Shown: piece by piece, positions 16,342-25,956 of the stretch | Numbering within the stretch: position 1 is the first letter of the stretch | How the letters are laid out: the number at the start of each line of letters is the position of its first letter | Source of the DNA: Kitasatospora indigofera | Lineage (GTDB): Bacteria; Actinomycetota; Actinomycetes; Streptomycetales; Streptomycetaceae | NCBI RefSeq assembly: GCF_014655955.1 | Contig: NZ_BNBO01000014.1 | Location: 62,001 to 126,000, forward strand | Direction of reading: 5' to 3' | DNA: 64,000 nt | Position numbers and translations under genes: made by a program | The notes under the pieces: model-generated | Told to the model about the DNA's origin: nothing | Database searches by the model: none | What the model saw: only the letters and a program-made list of their open reading frames with translations

Positions 16342-18399
16342 ATGTCCGAGCTGAGCCGTAGGAAGTTCATGGCACTGTCGGCGAGCGCGGCGGCCGGTGC
16401 GGCGGTGGCGGGCGGCGCCGCCGTCGGCGCCGCCGCACCCGCCTCGGCGGCGGCGCCGGCGAGCACCGGCACCATCACCGACGCCCAGCACATCGTGGTG
16501 CTGATGCAGGAGAACCGCAGCTTCGACCACTACTTCGGGACGCTGCGCGGCGTGCGCGGGTTCGCCGACCGCAGCGCGATCCAGATCGCCGGCGGCTACA
16601 GCGTCTTCAACCAGCCCAACGGCCTCGGCCGGCAGTACCCGTGGGCCTTCAGCGCCACCAAGCCGGCCGGTGGCGCCGACCCCGAGCGCCTGGCCCAGTG
16701 CAACGGCGACCTGGCGCACTCCTGGAACGACCAGCACACCGCCTGGAACGGCGGCAAGCTGGACTCCTGGGTGCTCGCCAAGGGCAACGTCCGCACCCTC
16801 GGCCACCTGCAGCGCGCCGACATCCCGTTCCACTTCGCGCTGGCCGAGAACTGGACCATCTGCGACGCCTACTTCTGTTCGACGCTGAGCGCCACCGGCC
16901 CCAACCGGACCTTCCACTGGAGCGGCACCATCGACCCGGCGGGCACCGCCGGCGGCCCCGCCTACAACGGCGGCGACGAGTCCGGGCTGCGCTGGCAGAC
17001 CTACGCCGAGGCGCTGGAGAGCGCCGGGGTCAGCTGGAAGGTCTACCAGAACGCCGCGGACAACTACGGCGACAACGCCCTCGCCTACTTCAAGCAGTTC
17101 ACCGACGCCCCGGCCGGCAGCGCCCTGGCCGTCAAGGGCATGGGCTCGGTCCCGAAGGTGACCGGCCGGACGCCGGACGACATCGCCGCCGCGATCCGCG
17201 CGGACGTCCTGAACGGCACCCTCCCGCAGGTCTCCTGGGTGGTCGCCGACGAGGCCTCCTCCGAGCACCCGTACGCCACGCCCAACGACGGCGCGCACTT
17301 CGTGCACATGGTGATGGACGCGCTCAACGCGGACCCGAACGTCTTCAACTCCACCATCATGTTCCTCAACTACGACGAGAACGACGGGTTCTTCGACCAC
17401 GTCCCGCCGCCCTCGCCGCCGGCCGGCACCCCCGGCGAGTTCTACAGCAACACCGCGATCGGCCTCGGCTTCCGCGTCCCGATGATCGCCATCTCGCCGT
17501 GGAGCCGCGGCGGCTGGGTCAACTCGGAGACCTTCGACCACACCTCGGTGCTGCGCTTCCTGGAGCGCTGGACGGCCGCCATCGGCAAGCCGGCCGCCTG
17601 CCCGAACATCAGCGCCTGGCGGCGCAAGGTCACCGGCGACCTCACCGGCGTCTTCGACTTCGCCCACCCGGTGTACGGGATGCCCGCGCTGCCCAACACC
17701 GACGCGGTGATCGGCCTCTCCGCCTGCGGCCCGCTGCCCAACCCGGCGCCGGTCACCAACGCGCTGCCCGCCCAGGAGAGCGGCACCCGCCCGGCCCGTG
17801 CGCTGCCGTACCAGCCGAACGCCAACCTGGACCACCTGGAGTTCGGCTCCGGCGGCGTGACGAAGGTCTGGCTCAAGATGTCCAACACGGGTACCGCGGC
17901 GGTGAACGCCTCGCACTTCGCCGCCTACGCCAACGCCTACCGCAGCGGCGGGCCCTGGCAGTACACGGTGGACGCCGGCGCCGAGCAGAGCGACTTCTTC
18001 AACTGCGGCCCGGGCTACGGCAACGGCCCGTACGACCTGAGCGTCACCGGCCCCAACCGGTTCCTGCGCCGCTTCAAGGGCGACGCCACCAAGGCGGGCA
18101 AGACCGCGGCGGTCACCGCCTCGTACGCGATCGAGCCGGGCAGCGGCAAGCTGGCGATCTGGTTCAAGCTCGCCAACGCCGGTGCCTCGGCGGTGACCTT
18201 CACCATCACCTCGAACAACTACCGCACCGGCACCTGGACGTACCAGGTGCCGGCCGGCGGCAACGTCAGCGACTTCTTCAACGCCGTGGCGGGCCAGAAC
18301 GGCTGGTACGACTTCACCGTCACGGTGAACTCGGACAGCAGCTGGTCGCAGCGCTTCTCCGGTCACCTGGAGACCGGCGCGGCGAGCGTCACCGGCTGA
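16342..18399 (+). CDS. Tat-exported phospholipase C (phosphoesterase family)
   Basis: This 685-residue secreted enzyme should cleave phospholipids such as phosphatidylcholine. It begins with a twin-arginine signal (SRRKFMAL, residues 5-12) and an alanine-rich stretch. The catalytic alkaline-phosphatase-like domain has QENRSFDHYFG (56-66), with N58 and the following residues typical of metal binding, and the later LNYDENDGFFDH motif. Two C-terminal bacterial phospholipase C repeats follow (about 480-580 and 590-680). The size fits PlcH/PlcN-type enzymes. The ATG lies after a weak GAAGG; the RRKF position supports it. Confidence 0.93.
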   Translation: MSELSRRKFMALSASAAAGAAVAGGAAVGAAAPASAAAPASTGTITDAQHIVVLMQENRSFDHYFGTLRGVRGFADRSAIQIAGGYSVFNQPNGLGRQYPWAFSATKPAGGADPERLAQCNGDLAHSWNDQHTAWNGGKLDSWVLAKGNVRTLGHLQRADIPFHFALAENWTICDAYFCSTLSATGPNRTFHWSGTIDPAGTAGGPAYNGGDESGLRWQTYAEALESAGVSWKVYQNAADNYGDNALAYFKQFTDAPAGSALAVKGMGSVPKVTGRTPDDIAAAIRADVLNGTLPQVSWVVADEASSEHPYATPNDGAHFVHMVMDALNADPNVFNSTIMFLNYDENDGFFDHVPPPSPPAGTPGEFYSNTAIGLGFRVPMIAISPWSRGGWVNSETFDHTSVLRFLERWTAAIGKPAACPNISAWRRKVTGDLTGVFDFAHPVYGMPALPNTDAVIGLSACGPLPNPAPVTNALPAQESGTRPARALPYQPNANLDHLEFGSGGVTKVWLKMSNTGTAAVNASHFAAYANAYRSGGPWQYTVDAGAEQSDFFNCGPGYGNGPYDLSVTGPNRFLRRFKGDATKAGKTAAVTASYAIEPGSGKLAIWFKLANAGASAVTFTITSNNYRTGTWTYQVPAGGNVSDFFNAVAGQNGWYDFTVTVNSDSSWSQRFSGHLETGAASVTG

Positions 18400-18403
18400 C
18401 CGG

Positions 18404-18448
18404 CCGCTCCGGGTTCCGGCCACCCCGGGTGGCCGGAACCCGGAGCGG
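18404..18448. terminator. Bidirectional terminator hairpin
   Basis: A perfect 21-bp inverted repeat (18404-18424 / 18428-18448, loop CCG) sits between the convergent phospholipase and DUF1206 genes. Confidence 0.8.
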
Positions 18449-18490
18449 TGCGGGTCGGCGCCCGGCCGGCCGGGCGCGCCGGGGAGGGGC

Positions 18491-19333
18491 TCAGCGCAGC
18501 CGGTACCAGCGGGCCTGGCAGAACGAGAAGCACCCGTACAGCGCCAGCCCGGCGCCCACCGCGACCAGCAGGGCCGGGCCCGCGGCCGTGCCGGCGAAGG
18601 AGCGCAGCGTCTCGTCCAGGCCCTTCGCCCGGGCCGGGTCGAAGGCCACCGCCGCCAGCAGGACGAACACGCCCGCGCCGGCGAAGACCAGCCCGCGCAC
18701 CCCGCCGCCGACCACCCCGAGGGTGCGGACGGCCGTCCGCACCCGGCGGCCCATCGCGCCGGTGTCCAGCTTCTTCTCGAACTTCCGCAGTACGGCGCGC
18801 ACGCCCAGCACCACACCGGTGACGATCACTACGAGGCCGGCCGCGCCGACCAGCCACCGCCCGCCGGGCCAGGCCAGCACCGTCGCCGTGTACTCCTTGG
18901 ACGACTCGTCGCCGGAGCGCGTCCCGCCGGAGCCCGTCAGCAGGGTCTGCAGCACGCCGGAGCAGAGGAAGGCGTTGAAGACCGCCCGGCCCAGGTCGGC
19001 GGCCCGCTTGGTCCAGCCGTCCTCACCGGTGCCCCGGCCGAGCACGGCGACCGACAGCCGCCACAGCGCCATCCCGGCGAGACCGGCCGCCAGCGCCCAC
19101 AGCATCACCTGGCCGAACGGCTGCTCGCCGATGGCGGCCACCGCCCCGGAGCGGTCCGCCTCCTTCCCGTCCGACCCGCCGAGGGCGATCCGCACCGCCA
19201 GCACCCCGACCAGGACGTAGATCACCCCGCGGGCCGTGAACCCGGCCCGCCCGGCGGCCCGGACGACCGGGCCGCGCCCGAGCCGTCGTCCCCAGGAGGG
19301 GAGGGAGCCGCGTCTACCGCTGTTGATGGCCAT
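18491..19333 (-). CDS. DUF1206 membrane protein
   Basis: This 280-residue membrane protein has three internal two-helix repeats, each beginning with a pattern like RAGFTARGVIYVLVGVLA, AADLGRAVFNAFLCSG or GGGVRGLVFAGAGVF. That pattern identifies DUF1206, a family of six-helix actinobacterial proteins of unknown function. The ATG at 19331-19333 has GCGAGG upstream; alternatives further upstream would add a long arginine/proline extension. The gene is convergent with the phospholipase gene. I infer only that it is an integral membrane protein. Confidence 0.82.
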   Translation of the reverse strand: MAINSGRRGSLPSWGRRLGRGPVVRAAGRAGFTARGVIYVLVGVLAVRIALGGSDGKEADRSGAVAAIGEQPFGQVMLWALAAGLAGMALWRLSVAVLGRGTGEDGWTKRAADLGRAVFNAFLCSGVLQTLLTGSGGTRSGDESSKEYTATVLAWPGGRWLVGAAGLVVIVTGVVLGVRAVLRKFEKKLDTGAMGRRVRTAVRTLGVVGGGVRGLVFAGAGVFVLLAAVAFDPARAKGLDETLRSFAGTAAGPALLVAVGAGLALYGCFSFCQARWYRLR

Positions 19334-19583
19334 GGGCCTCGCCTGCCCCGGCCCGGTGGGGGGAAACGGCCCGGGAGGACGCCGGGAGGACCCGGGGCGG
19401 CCCCGGGCGCCGGCCGGGCGCGCCGGCGGGGGTCGGCGGCGGGGTCGGCGGCCGCGGGAACCCGGACCGGGACGGTGGGACATCGTGACGATCCCATGAT
19501 CCGTTCGTTTGGCAGTGGGTCAGGCGGGTCCCGACCGGAATCCGGACGGGCGCCGGCGCGGCGCACAGCAGGGGAGTCTCCGC

Positions 19584-21632
19584 ATGAACGGCCGGGAAGC
19601 CGCCACCTCCGTGGCACCGATAGCGCTCGAACCGACCGGCCCGGAGCAGCCCCCGGAGCCGCCCCCGCGGCAGGCCGCGCGGGAGCCCCGGCGGCCCGCC
19701 CCGGACGCGCCCGCGCGCACCCCGGCCGCCCGCCGGCTCCCCGGCGCAGCCCGGCGCGCCCGGCTCAAGGAGCACGAGGCCGCCCTGGTCGGCGGCTACC
19801 GCGAACTGGCCAGGCTCGCCTACCTGGTGCTGCCCGGCGGCACCGACCGGCACCACCGGGTCCTCGCCGCCCACGCCGTCGTCCAGCAGGCCCTGCGCGG
19901 AAGGGGCCAGGACGGCCCGCCCGTCGACCCCTCCACCGGTCCGTACGAGGGCCGCGCCCAGGAGGCCGTCCGGCTCCAGGTGCTGCGCGGCGCGCTGGCC
20001 CGCCCGCTGCGCCGCCGGCTGCTGCCGCTGCCCCGGCTCTGGGGGCTGCGCCTGTTCACCGCCGCCGGCAGCCCGGAGGACCTCGCCCTCGACCAGGAGC
20101 TGGCCTGGGCCACGCCGCACACCCGGGCCGGATACGCCCTGCGGGTCCTGGAGGGACTGCCCTCCGACCGGGTCGTCGCGCTGCTCGACCGGGCCGGCGT
20201 GCCCGACCCCGGCGGGGCCCTGGCCGAGGCCGAGCGGATCCACGCCGGGCACCGCGCGGCCGGGCGCGACCTCGACCGTTCGCCCGAGTTCGACCCCTGC
20301 GCCGTCCGGGCCCAGCCCACCGACCTGCTCCGGCGCCGGGCCAAGGGCCGCCTGCTGGCGGCGGCGGCCGCCGCCGTGCTGGCCGCCGCGGTGGGCCTGG
20401 CACCGGCGCAGGGCCCCGCGCCGTCGGCGCAGCGGGCCGGCTCCGCCGCCGACCCGGCCGGGCGGGCCCTCCCGCCGCCGCGCCGGGCGGCCGACGACGC
20501 CTGGCGGCAGATCGCGCGGCTGGACTTCGGCGTCTGGCCCGCCCGCGGCGACCTCACCACCGACCAGGCCCTGCTCGGCCGGGCGGCGGCCGCCTGGTCC
20601 GGCCCCGCCCCGCAGGTCCGCCGGACCGTCGAACCGGGCACCCCCGACGGCCCGCCGGGCGCCGCCCAGCTGCTCTACGCCGGGCGGCCGGACGGCGCGG
20701 CCGTCGTCGTCCTGTACGGCGAGGGCCGGCTGGCCCGCTACACCGAGGGCCCGCAGCCGGAGCTGACCCTCGCCCGGGCCGACGACGCCGACGTCACCAC
20801 GGCCGCCGCGCTCGCCCTCACCCGCACCCCCGAGGGCGCCCGCTACCTGCTCGCCCCCTGGGTCGACGCGGCCGACACCCGCGACCTGCGCACCCCGGAC
20901 GCCGCCGCCCGCCCGGTGCCGCACCCCGACGGCCTCACCCCGCCGCTGGCCCTGACCGCCGACGCCTCCTGCGCCCGGCGGCCCGTCCTGCAACTGCGCT
21001 CCTCGCCGGTGGTGGCCGAGCAGCACGCCTTCCTGCTGGCCGACGTCGGCGGCCTGCTGCCCGCCCACCTGACCTGGACCCCGCCCCCGGACGGCACCCC
21101 GGCCCGCCCGCCGCGCGAGGCGACCGGCCCGGAAGCGCTGGCCGCCTGGGCCCGGACCTCCTGCGGCCTGCCCGGGGCCGGTCCGGCCGACGCCGGCCCG
21201 GGCACCCGGGCGCTGAACACCTGGGCCTTCGCCACCCAGCAGCTCCCGGAGGGGGAGGGGGCCGCGACCTGGGTCTGCGTCCGGCGGGACCGCTGGGACG
21301 GCGGCGGCTCGGCGGCCACCGCGCTGCTGCTGCCCGACCCGCGCCGCACCGCCCCGGAGCCGCTGCGCACGGCCGGTGCCCCGGAGACCCGGGCCTGCAG
21401 CCGCTTCGACCAGAACGTGCTGGCTGCCACCTGGTGGCGCGGCAGGTCCGGCAAGTCGTACCTGCTGATGGCGGGCAGCCGGCGGCTGGTGAGCGTGTCC
21501 GCCACCGGCGCGCTCACCCTGCCGGAGACCAGGACGCCGGCCCGTGCGCTGGCCGTGCCCGGGGCGGGCCAGGGCGAGGTGCGGCTGACCGGCCTGCTGG
21601 ACACCGGCGCCCGGATCGGCACGCTCCGGTGA
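19584..21632 (+). CDS. Conserved-type hypothetical membrane protein with sigma-like N-terminal region
   Basis: I do not recognise a characterised family. The 682-residue protein has a Pro/Arg-rich N-terminus (1-60) and a helical region (about 60-250) whose HEAALVGGYRELARLAYLVLP block recalls sigma-region-2-like or RNA polymerase sigma-associated proteins. One membrane segment follows (about 255-275, AAAAAVLAAAVGLA), then a 400-residue outside domain with six cysteines. GGGGAG precedes the ATG. The topology, cytosolic helical domain plus extracellular domain, resembles a membrane-anchored sensor or anti-sigma arrangement, but that is only an analogy. Confidence 0.7.
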   Translation: MNGREAATSVAPIALEPTGPEQPPEPPPRQAAREPRRPAPDAPARTPAARRLPGAARRARLKEHEAALVGGYRELARLAYLVLPGGTDRHHRVLAAHAVVQQALRGRGQDGPPVDPSTGPYEGRAQEAVRLQVLRGALARPLRRRLLPLPRLWGLRLFTAAGSPEDLALDQELAWATPHTRAGYALRVLEGLPSDRVVALLDRAGVPDPGGALAEAERIHAGHRAAGRDLDRSPEFDPCAVRAQPTDLLRRRAKGRLLAAAAAAVLAAAVGLAPAQGPAPSAQRAGSAADPAGRALPPPRRAADDAWRQIARLDFGVWPARGDLTTDQALLGRAAAAWSGPAPQVRRTVEPGTPDGPPGAAQLLYAGRPDGAAVVVLYGEGRLARYTEGPQPELTLARADDADVTTAAALALTRTPEGARYLLAPWVDAADTRDLRTPDAAARPVPHPDGLTPPLALTADASCARRPVLQLRSSPVVAEQHAFLLADVGGLLPAHLTWTPPPDGTPARPPREATGPEALAAWARTSCGLPGAGPADAGPGTRALNTWAFATQQLPEGEGAATWVCVRRDRWDGGGSAATALLLPDPRRTAPEPLRTAGAPETRACSRFDQNVLAATWWRGRSGKSYLLMAGSRRLVSVSATGALTLPETRTPARALAVPGAGQGEVRLTGLLDTGARIGTLR

Positions 21633-21793
21633 CGGGGAGTGCGGGCCGGGCGGCCGGGCCGGAGCCGGTGGCCGGGGCGGGCGCCGGTGACGGGGGCGGC
21701 TGGTGCGGGTGGGCCTGCTCCGGCCTGCGGATGCGGCCGGTGCGGCGCGGTGTGAGAGTGAGGACAGCCCGGTAACCACCCGGAGGAGGAGAC

Positions 21794-22063
21794 ATGGGCA
21801 TCTTCGACAGGTTCCGCCACAAGGCGCACGATGCCGGCGAGGAGGCCAGGTCCTCCCTCGGCGGGACGCAGGAACAGGATTCCACCGCCATGACGGACCA
21901 GGCCCGGCGCGCGGCCCTCGCCCATGACGAGGCGGCCGACGCCTTCCCCGACCGGACGGAGCGGGCGCGCGAGCCGGAGCAGCCGCCGTCCGCGATGTCC
22001 GCCCAGGAGGAAGAGGAACGGGCCCGGGAGAACATGACGGCCGAGGGCGATCCCTGGGACTGA
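21794..22063 (+). CDS. Small hydrophilic protein (89 residues), function unknown
   Basis: A highly charged 89-residue protein without membrane segment or signal. It starts MGIFDRFRHKAHDAGEE and ends in an acidic/Arg-rich tail. A strong GGAGGAGGAG ribosome site lies 3-5 bases before the ATG, which supports real expression. Its composition suggests a disordered protein, but no family was recognised. It stands between the membrane protein above and a terminator hairpin. Confidence 0.7.
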   Translation: MGIFDRFRHKAHDAGEEARSSLGGTQEQDSTAMTDQARRAALAHDEAADAFPDRTERAREPEQPPSAMSAQEEEERARENMTAEGDPWD

Positions 22064-22155
22064 CCGGTCCCGGCCGGACCGGATGAGCCTTCCGGCGGCC
22101 GGGCCGGGCCGGGCGACCGGCACGGACCGCCGGAACGAGTACCACCCGAATGGAT

Positions 22156-22185
22156 GAGGGGCGCGCCTGCCGGGGCGCGCCCCTC
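22156..22185. terminator. Bidirectional terminator hairpin
   Basis: A perfect 12-bp stem, GAGGGGCGCGCC (22156-22167) / GGCGCGCCCCTC (22174-22185) with a 6-base loop, between convergent genes. Confidence 0.75.
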
Positions 22186-22200
22186 CCGCGCGTCCGTCCG

Positions 22201-22255
22201 CCCCTCGCGCTCCGGCCCCTCGCGCTCCGGCCCCTCGCGCTCCGGCCCCTCGCAC
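22201..22255. repeat. 15-bp tandem repeat, three and a half copies
   Basis: Unit CCCCTCGCGCTCCGG occurs at 22201, 22216 and 22231, then a decayed copy at 22246. It lies in the convergent intergenic region and has no coding role that I can see. Confidence 0.85.
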
Positions 22256-22303
22256 ACCCGCCGGCCGCCCCTGGTGAACCCGCCGGCCGGCTCCCGCCGC
22301 CGG

Positions 22304-25300
22304 TCAGCGCGGCGGCAGCGGCGGCCGGCGCAGGTCCGGGCGCGGGATGTCCTCCGGCGGCGGCACCGCGGCCGGGCTGTCCTCCAGCAGCTCCAGCGCC
22401 AGCCCGACGGCGCAGGACAGCTCCGGATGCCGGCCCCGCGCCCAGTCGTTCGGGGTGCGCAGCACGTGCACGTCCGGCTCCGCGCCGTGGTTCTCCACCG
22501 ACCAGCCGAGGCCGCCGGTGAACCAGGAGGCGTTCTTGGGCACCGAGATCTGGGTGCCGTCGCCGAGCTGGTGCCGTCCGGTCATGCCCACCACCCCGCC
22601 CCAGGTGCGGGCGCCGATCACCGGCCCGAGGCCGAGCAGCTTGATGGCGGTGATGATCACGTCGCCGTCCGAGCTGGTGGCCTCGTCGGCGAGGGCGACC
22701 ACCGGGCCGCGCGGGGCGTCCCTGGGGTAGCGGACCGGCTGCCGTCCGCGGCTGAAGTCCCAGCCGAGGACGCGGCGGGTGAGCTTCTCCAGCACCAGCT
22801 CCGAGACGTTGCCGCCGGCGTTGCCCCGGACGTCCAGCACCAGCGCCGGCTTGTCGAGCTCGCGGCGCACGTCCCGGTTGAACTGCGCCCAGCCGGAGCC
22901 GCCGAGGTCGGGGATGTGCAGGTAGCCGCACCGCCCGTCGCTGAACTCCCGGACCAGCTCCCGCCGCCGGCCCACCCAGGCCTGGTAGCGGATCGGCCGC
23001 TCGTCGGTGAGCGGGGTGACGGCGATCCGGCGCACCCGCCCCTGCGGGCCGCTGCGCAACGAGAGTTCGACGCTGGTGCCGCCGGTGCCCGCCAGCAGCG
23101 GCGCGGGGCCGCGCACCGGGTCCGGCGGGCGTCCGGCGACGGCCAGCAGCTCGTCGCCGTCCCGGACGCCGTGCGCCGCGAGCGGGGCGCGGGCCCGCGG
23201 GTCCGAGGATTCGCCGGGCAGGACCCGGTCCACCAGCCAGTGGCCGTCGGGGGAGCGCCGGGCGTTGGCCCCGAGCAGCCCGAGCGGCTGCTGGACGGGG
23301 GTGGGGCCCTCGCCGCGCCGGGCCGGGGTGACGTAGGCGTGCGAGGTGCCGAGTTCGCCGAGGAGTTCGCGCAGCAGGTCGGCGAAGTCGTCGGGGCCGG
23401 CGATCCGGTCCAGCAGCGGCTCGTACTGCGCGGTCAGGGCCGGCCAGTCCAGGCCGCACATGCCCTCGTCCCAGAACTGGTCGCGGACGATCCGGGCGGC
23501 CTCGTGGTACGCCTGGCGCCACTCCTCGGCCGGGTGGACGGTGTGGGTGATCCGCCGCAGGTCGACGCTGAGCCCGCCGCCCGGGCCCGGCACCGGGACG
23601 ATCCGCAGGGTGCCGCCGGAGTACACGGAGACCGAGCCGCCGTCGCCGGAGACGGCGTAGCCGTCCAGCTTGTCGACCAGGGTGCTGCGGGTGCCGCGGG
23701 CCAGGTCGAAGTACTCCAGGGAGGGGCGGCCCGAGGTGTCGTCCGGATTGGCGAAGGTCTGGCCGAGGGCGCCGGAGATCGGCCAGCGCAGCCAGACCAG
23801 GCCGCCGCGCACGGCGTCGGTGGCCGAGTACTTGGAGGCGATCACCGGGAACTGCACCAGCCGCTCCGAGATGCCCTGCGGCTCGACCGTGACGGTGCCG
23901 TCGCCGGGCGCGGCGCCGGCCGCCGGCACCGCCCCGCCGGGCCGCCCCTCGGCCGGGGCGGCGAAGGGGGACGGCGTGTCGGCGGCCAGCGGGACGAGGT
24001 AGGGGCGGCAGCCGAGCGGGAAGGACATGTCCCCGGTGTGCACGTCGTGCACCGGGTCGAAGCCGCGCCAGGAGAGGAACACCAGGTAGCGGCCGTCCCG
24101 GGTGAAGACCGGCTGCTCGTCCTCGAACCGGCCGTCGGTGACGTCGGTGACCGGCGCGAGGGTGTCGGCCCGGGTCATCCGGATCTTGCGCAGCGAGCGG
24201 CCGGCCACCGGCTGGGACCACGCGACCCAGAGCGAGTCGGGGGAGAAGACGGCGCTGCTCACCGGCCCGTAGGTGGAGGCGGCCAGTTCGCGCACCTCGC
24301 CGTCGGCGGTGCCCACCAGCAGCAGCCGGCCGTCCGAGGTGGCGGCCGCCAGGGTCCGGCCGTCCGGGGCGGCGGACAGCTCCAGCACCCGGCCGATCAG
24401 GCCGCCGGCGATCCGCCGGACCCCGGGGTGCTGCCCGGACCGGTGCTCGTGGTGGTGCTCGCTGCCGGGCAGCGGGGCGATCTCGACGGCGTCCTCGCCC
24501 TCGGCGTCGGTGATCCAGCAGACCTCGTCGGTGTGGCCGAGCACCACCGGCAGCCTGGTCCGCACGCCGGGCGTGTCGGCGAGCGCCCGGGCCGGCCCGT
24601 CCCGGTGGGTCAGCCAGTACTGGCTGCCGCGGACGGTGATCACACCGGTCCGGCCGGTGGCGTCGCAGGCGAGGTCCTTGACGTGCGAGGCGGCGTTCAC
24701 CTGGTACGGGCGGCGGCCGGCCCGGGCGCCGCCCAGCGGCACCCGCAGCCGGCGCGGGGCGGGGGCGCCGAGGCCGTCCAGCAACCAGATGTCCCCGGCG
24801 TGCTGGTAGACGATCCGGGTGCCGTCGGTGGCGGCCTCCCGGGCGTAGTAGGAGGCGTGGTCGGTGTGCCGGCGCAGGCCGGAGCCGTCCGGGCGGCAGG
24901 AGTAGAGGTTGCCGATGCCCTCGTGGTCGGACAGGAAGGCGATCCGGGGCCCGTCGGGGCCGTCCACCGGCATCGGGGAGGCGAGGTGGCCCTCGTGCCC
25001 GGGCAGCAGGCGCTGCCCGTCGATCCAGAGCCGTCCGGTGGCGCCGCCCCGGTAGCGCTTCCAGGCGGCGGGCTCGTGCGGGGCCGAGCCGGTCAGCAGG
25101 ACGGTGTGCTCGCGGCCCACCTGGGCGTCGCCGACCGGCCCCCAGGGCATCTTCCGCCCCGGTGAGCCGTCCAGCGGCAGCGCGTGCGCCCAGGTGTAGT
25201 GGGCGAACGGCTCGTGGTACGAGGTGACGGCGAGCACCTCGCCGTCGGGGAGCCAGCCCCGGACCCGGGTGTCCTGGCTGCCCCAGTAGGACAGCCGGAC

Positions 25301-25549
25301 GGCCTCGCCGCCGTCCGAGGGAGCGGTCCAGACCTCGGGGGTGAGGGTCAGCCAGCTGGTCCAGGCGAGGGTGCGGCCGTCGGGGGAGAGCCGTGGGTGG
25401 CTGACCCGGGTGCGGTCGCAGCTGACCCGCCAGGCGCGGCCGGTGCCGTCGCCGTCGGCCAGCGGGGCCACCCAGACGTCGTCCTCGGCGGTGAAGGCGA
25501 TCAGGCCACCGCGCAGGTGGGGGTGTCTGAGGTAGCCGGGCGCCGTCAC
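22304..25549 (-). CDS. Tricorn protease
   Basis: This 1081-residue cytosolic serine protease degrades peptides released by the proteasome or other proteases. The N-terminal half is a six- then seven-bladed beta-propeller (for example YLRHPHLRGGLIAFTAEDD, SPDGRTLAW, SPDSLWVAW). A PDZ-like domain (about 740-840) and a C-terminal tail-specific-protease-like domain follow. The nucleophile is probably S960 in the TSSDGDV block, matching S965-D966 of Thermoplasma Tricorn. GTG at 25547-25549 fits the family start; it has only GAAGAG immediately upstream, so the start is uncertain. Length matches streptomycete Tricorn. Confidence 0.93.
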   Translation of the reverse strand: MTAPGYLRHPHLRGGLIAFTAEDDVWVAPLADGDGTGRAWRVSCDRTRVSHPRLSPDGRTLAWTSWLTLTPEVWTAPSDGGEAVRLSYWGSQDTRVRGWLPDGEVLAVTSYHEPFAHYTWAHALPLDGSPGRKMPWGPVGDAQVGREHTVLLTGSAPHEPAAWKRYRGGATGRLWIDGQRLLPGHEGHLASPMPVDGPDGPRIAFLSDHEGIGNLYSCRPDGSGLRRHTDHASYYAREAATDGTRIVYQHAGDIWLLDGLGAPAPRRLRVPLGGARAGRRPYQVNAASHVKDLACDATGRTGVITVRGSQYWLTHRDGPARALADTPGVRTRLPVVLGHTDEVCWITDAEGEDAVEIAPLPGSEHHHEHRSGQHPGVRRIAGGLIGRVLELSAAPDGRTLAAATSDGRLLLVGTADGEVRELAASTYGPVSSAVFSPDSLWVAWSQPVAGRSLRKIRMTRADTLAPVTDVTDGRFEDEQPVFTRDGRYLVFLSWRGFDPVHDVHTGDMSFPLGCRPYLVPLAADTPSPFAAPAEGRPGGAVPAAGAAPGDGTVTVEPQGISERLVQFPVIASKYSATDAVRGGLVWLRWPISGALGQTFANPDDTSGRPSLEYFDLARGTRSTLVDKLDGYAVSGDGGSVSVYSGGTLRIVPVPGPGGGLSVDLRRITHTVHPAEEWRQAYHEAARIVRDQFWDEGMCGLDWPALTAQYEPLLDRIAGPDDFADLLRELLGELGTSHAYVTPARRGEGPTPVQQPLGLLGANARRSPDGHWLVDRVLPGESSDPRARAPLAAHGVRDGDELLAVAGRPPDPVRGPAPLLAGTGGTSVELSLRSGPQGRVRRIAVTPLTDERPIRYQAWVGRRRELVREFSDGRCGYLHIPDLGGSGWAQFNRDVRRELDKPALVLDVRGNAGGNVSELVLEKLTRRVLGWDFSRGRQPVRYPRDAPRGPVVALADEATSSDGDVIITAIKLLGLGPVIGARTWGGVVGMTGRHQLGDGTQISVPKNASWFTGGLGWSVENHGAEPDVHVLRTPNDWARGRHPELSCAVGLALELLEDSPAAVPPPEDIPRPDLRRPPLPPR

Positions 25550-25956
25550 CTCTTCATGGTTCGGCGGTGGCCTACCGGTCGCAACCCGGGCCGTGCCCGG
25601 CCGGCGGGCCGTCGTGCGGCTGCCGGGGCCCGCCGGCCGGCCGTGCCGGGGGCGCACGGCAGGCCCGCCGGGGACCGCCGGCCGTGCCGGGGAGGGGCGC
25701 GGGGAAGCGGGGCGGGGCCGGGCGGGCGGGCCGGCGGGGGCGGCGCCGACGGGCCGTCCGGGGGCGTCCGGACACCGGCGGCCGGGCCGCGGAGGCAACT
25801 CTCGGTCGCCTCGGGGGCATTGACACAGAACCGGCGGATCCACTTCAGTGGTCTAGTCCAACTGGTTGACGGAACGGCCGCACCCCCCACCTGGCCGCAG
25901 CTTCCCCATGCCCTCGGACACCCCCCACATCCCGCGCCCCAGCAGGAGTCCCCCGC
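25550..25956. promoter_or_regulatory. Divergent promoter region of Tricorn and chitinase genes
   Basis: No gene is present. A TTGACA hexamer at 25820-25825 is the best -35 candidate for the chitinase gene, and a DasR-like operator lies 21 bases later. The part near 25560-25790 is extremely GC-rich with no recognised signal. Confidence 0.5.
25847..25862 (+). promoter_or_regulatory. DasR-responsive element (dre) upstream of chitinase
   Basis: AGTGGTCTAGTCCAAC matches the published dre consensus (a palindrome around TGGTCTAGACCA) at nearly all positions. Streptomyces chitinase genes are classic DasR targets, relieved by glucosamine-6-phosphate, which makes this assignment natural. Confidence 0.75.

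Noticed and set aside
22201..22255. Regular 15-bp repeats considered as a CRISPR array
   Set aside because: Units are contiguous with no spacers and no cas genes are nearby.
19314..24221. A 1635-codon open frame on the minus strand
   Set aside because: It crosses real genes on both strands, is almost only Arg/Gly/Pro/Ala and lacks any family-like block. High GC makes such long false frames common; the translations of the genes at 19584-21632 and 22304-25549 are clearly real.
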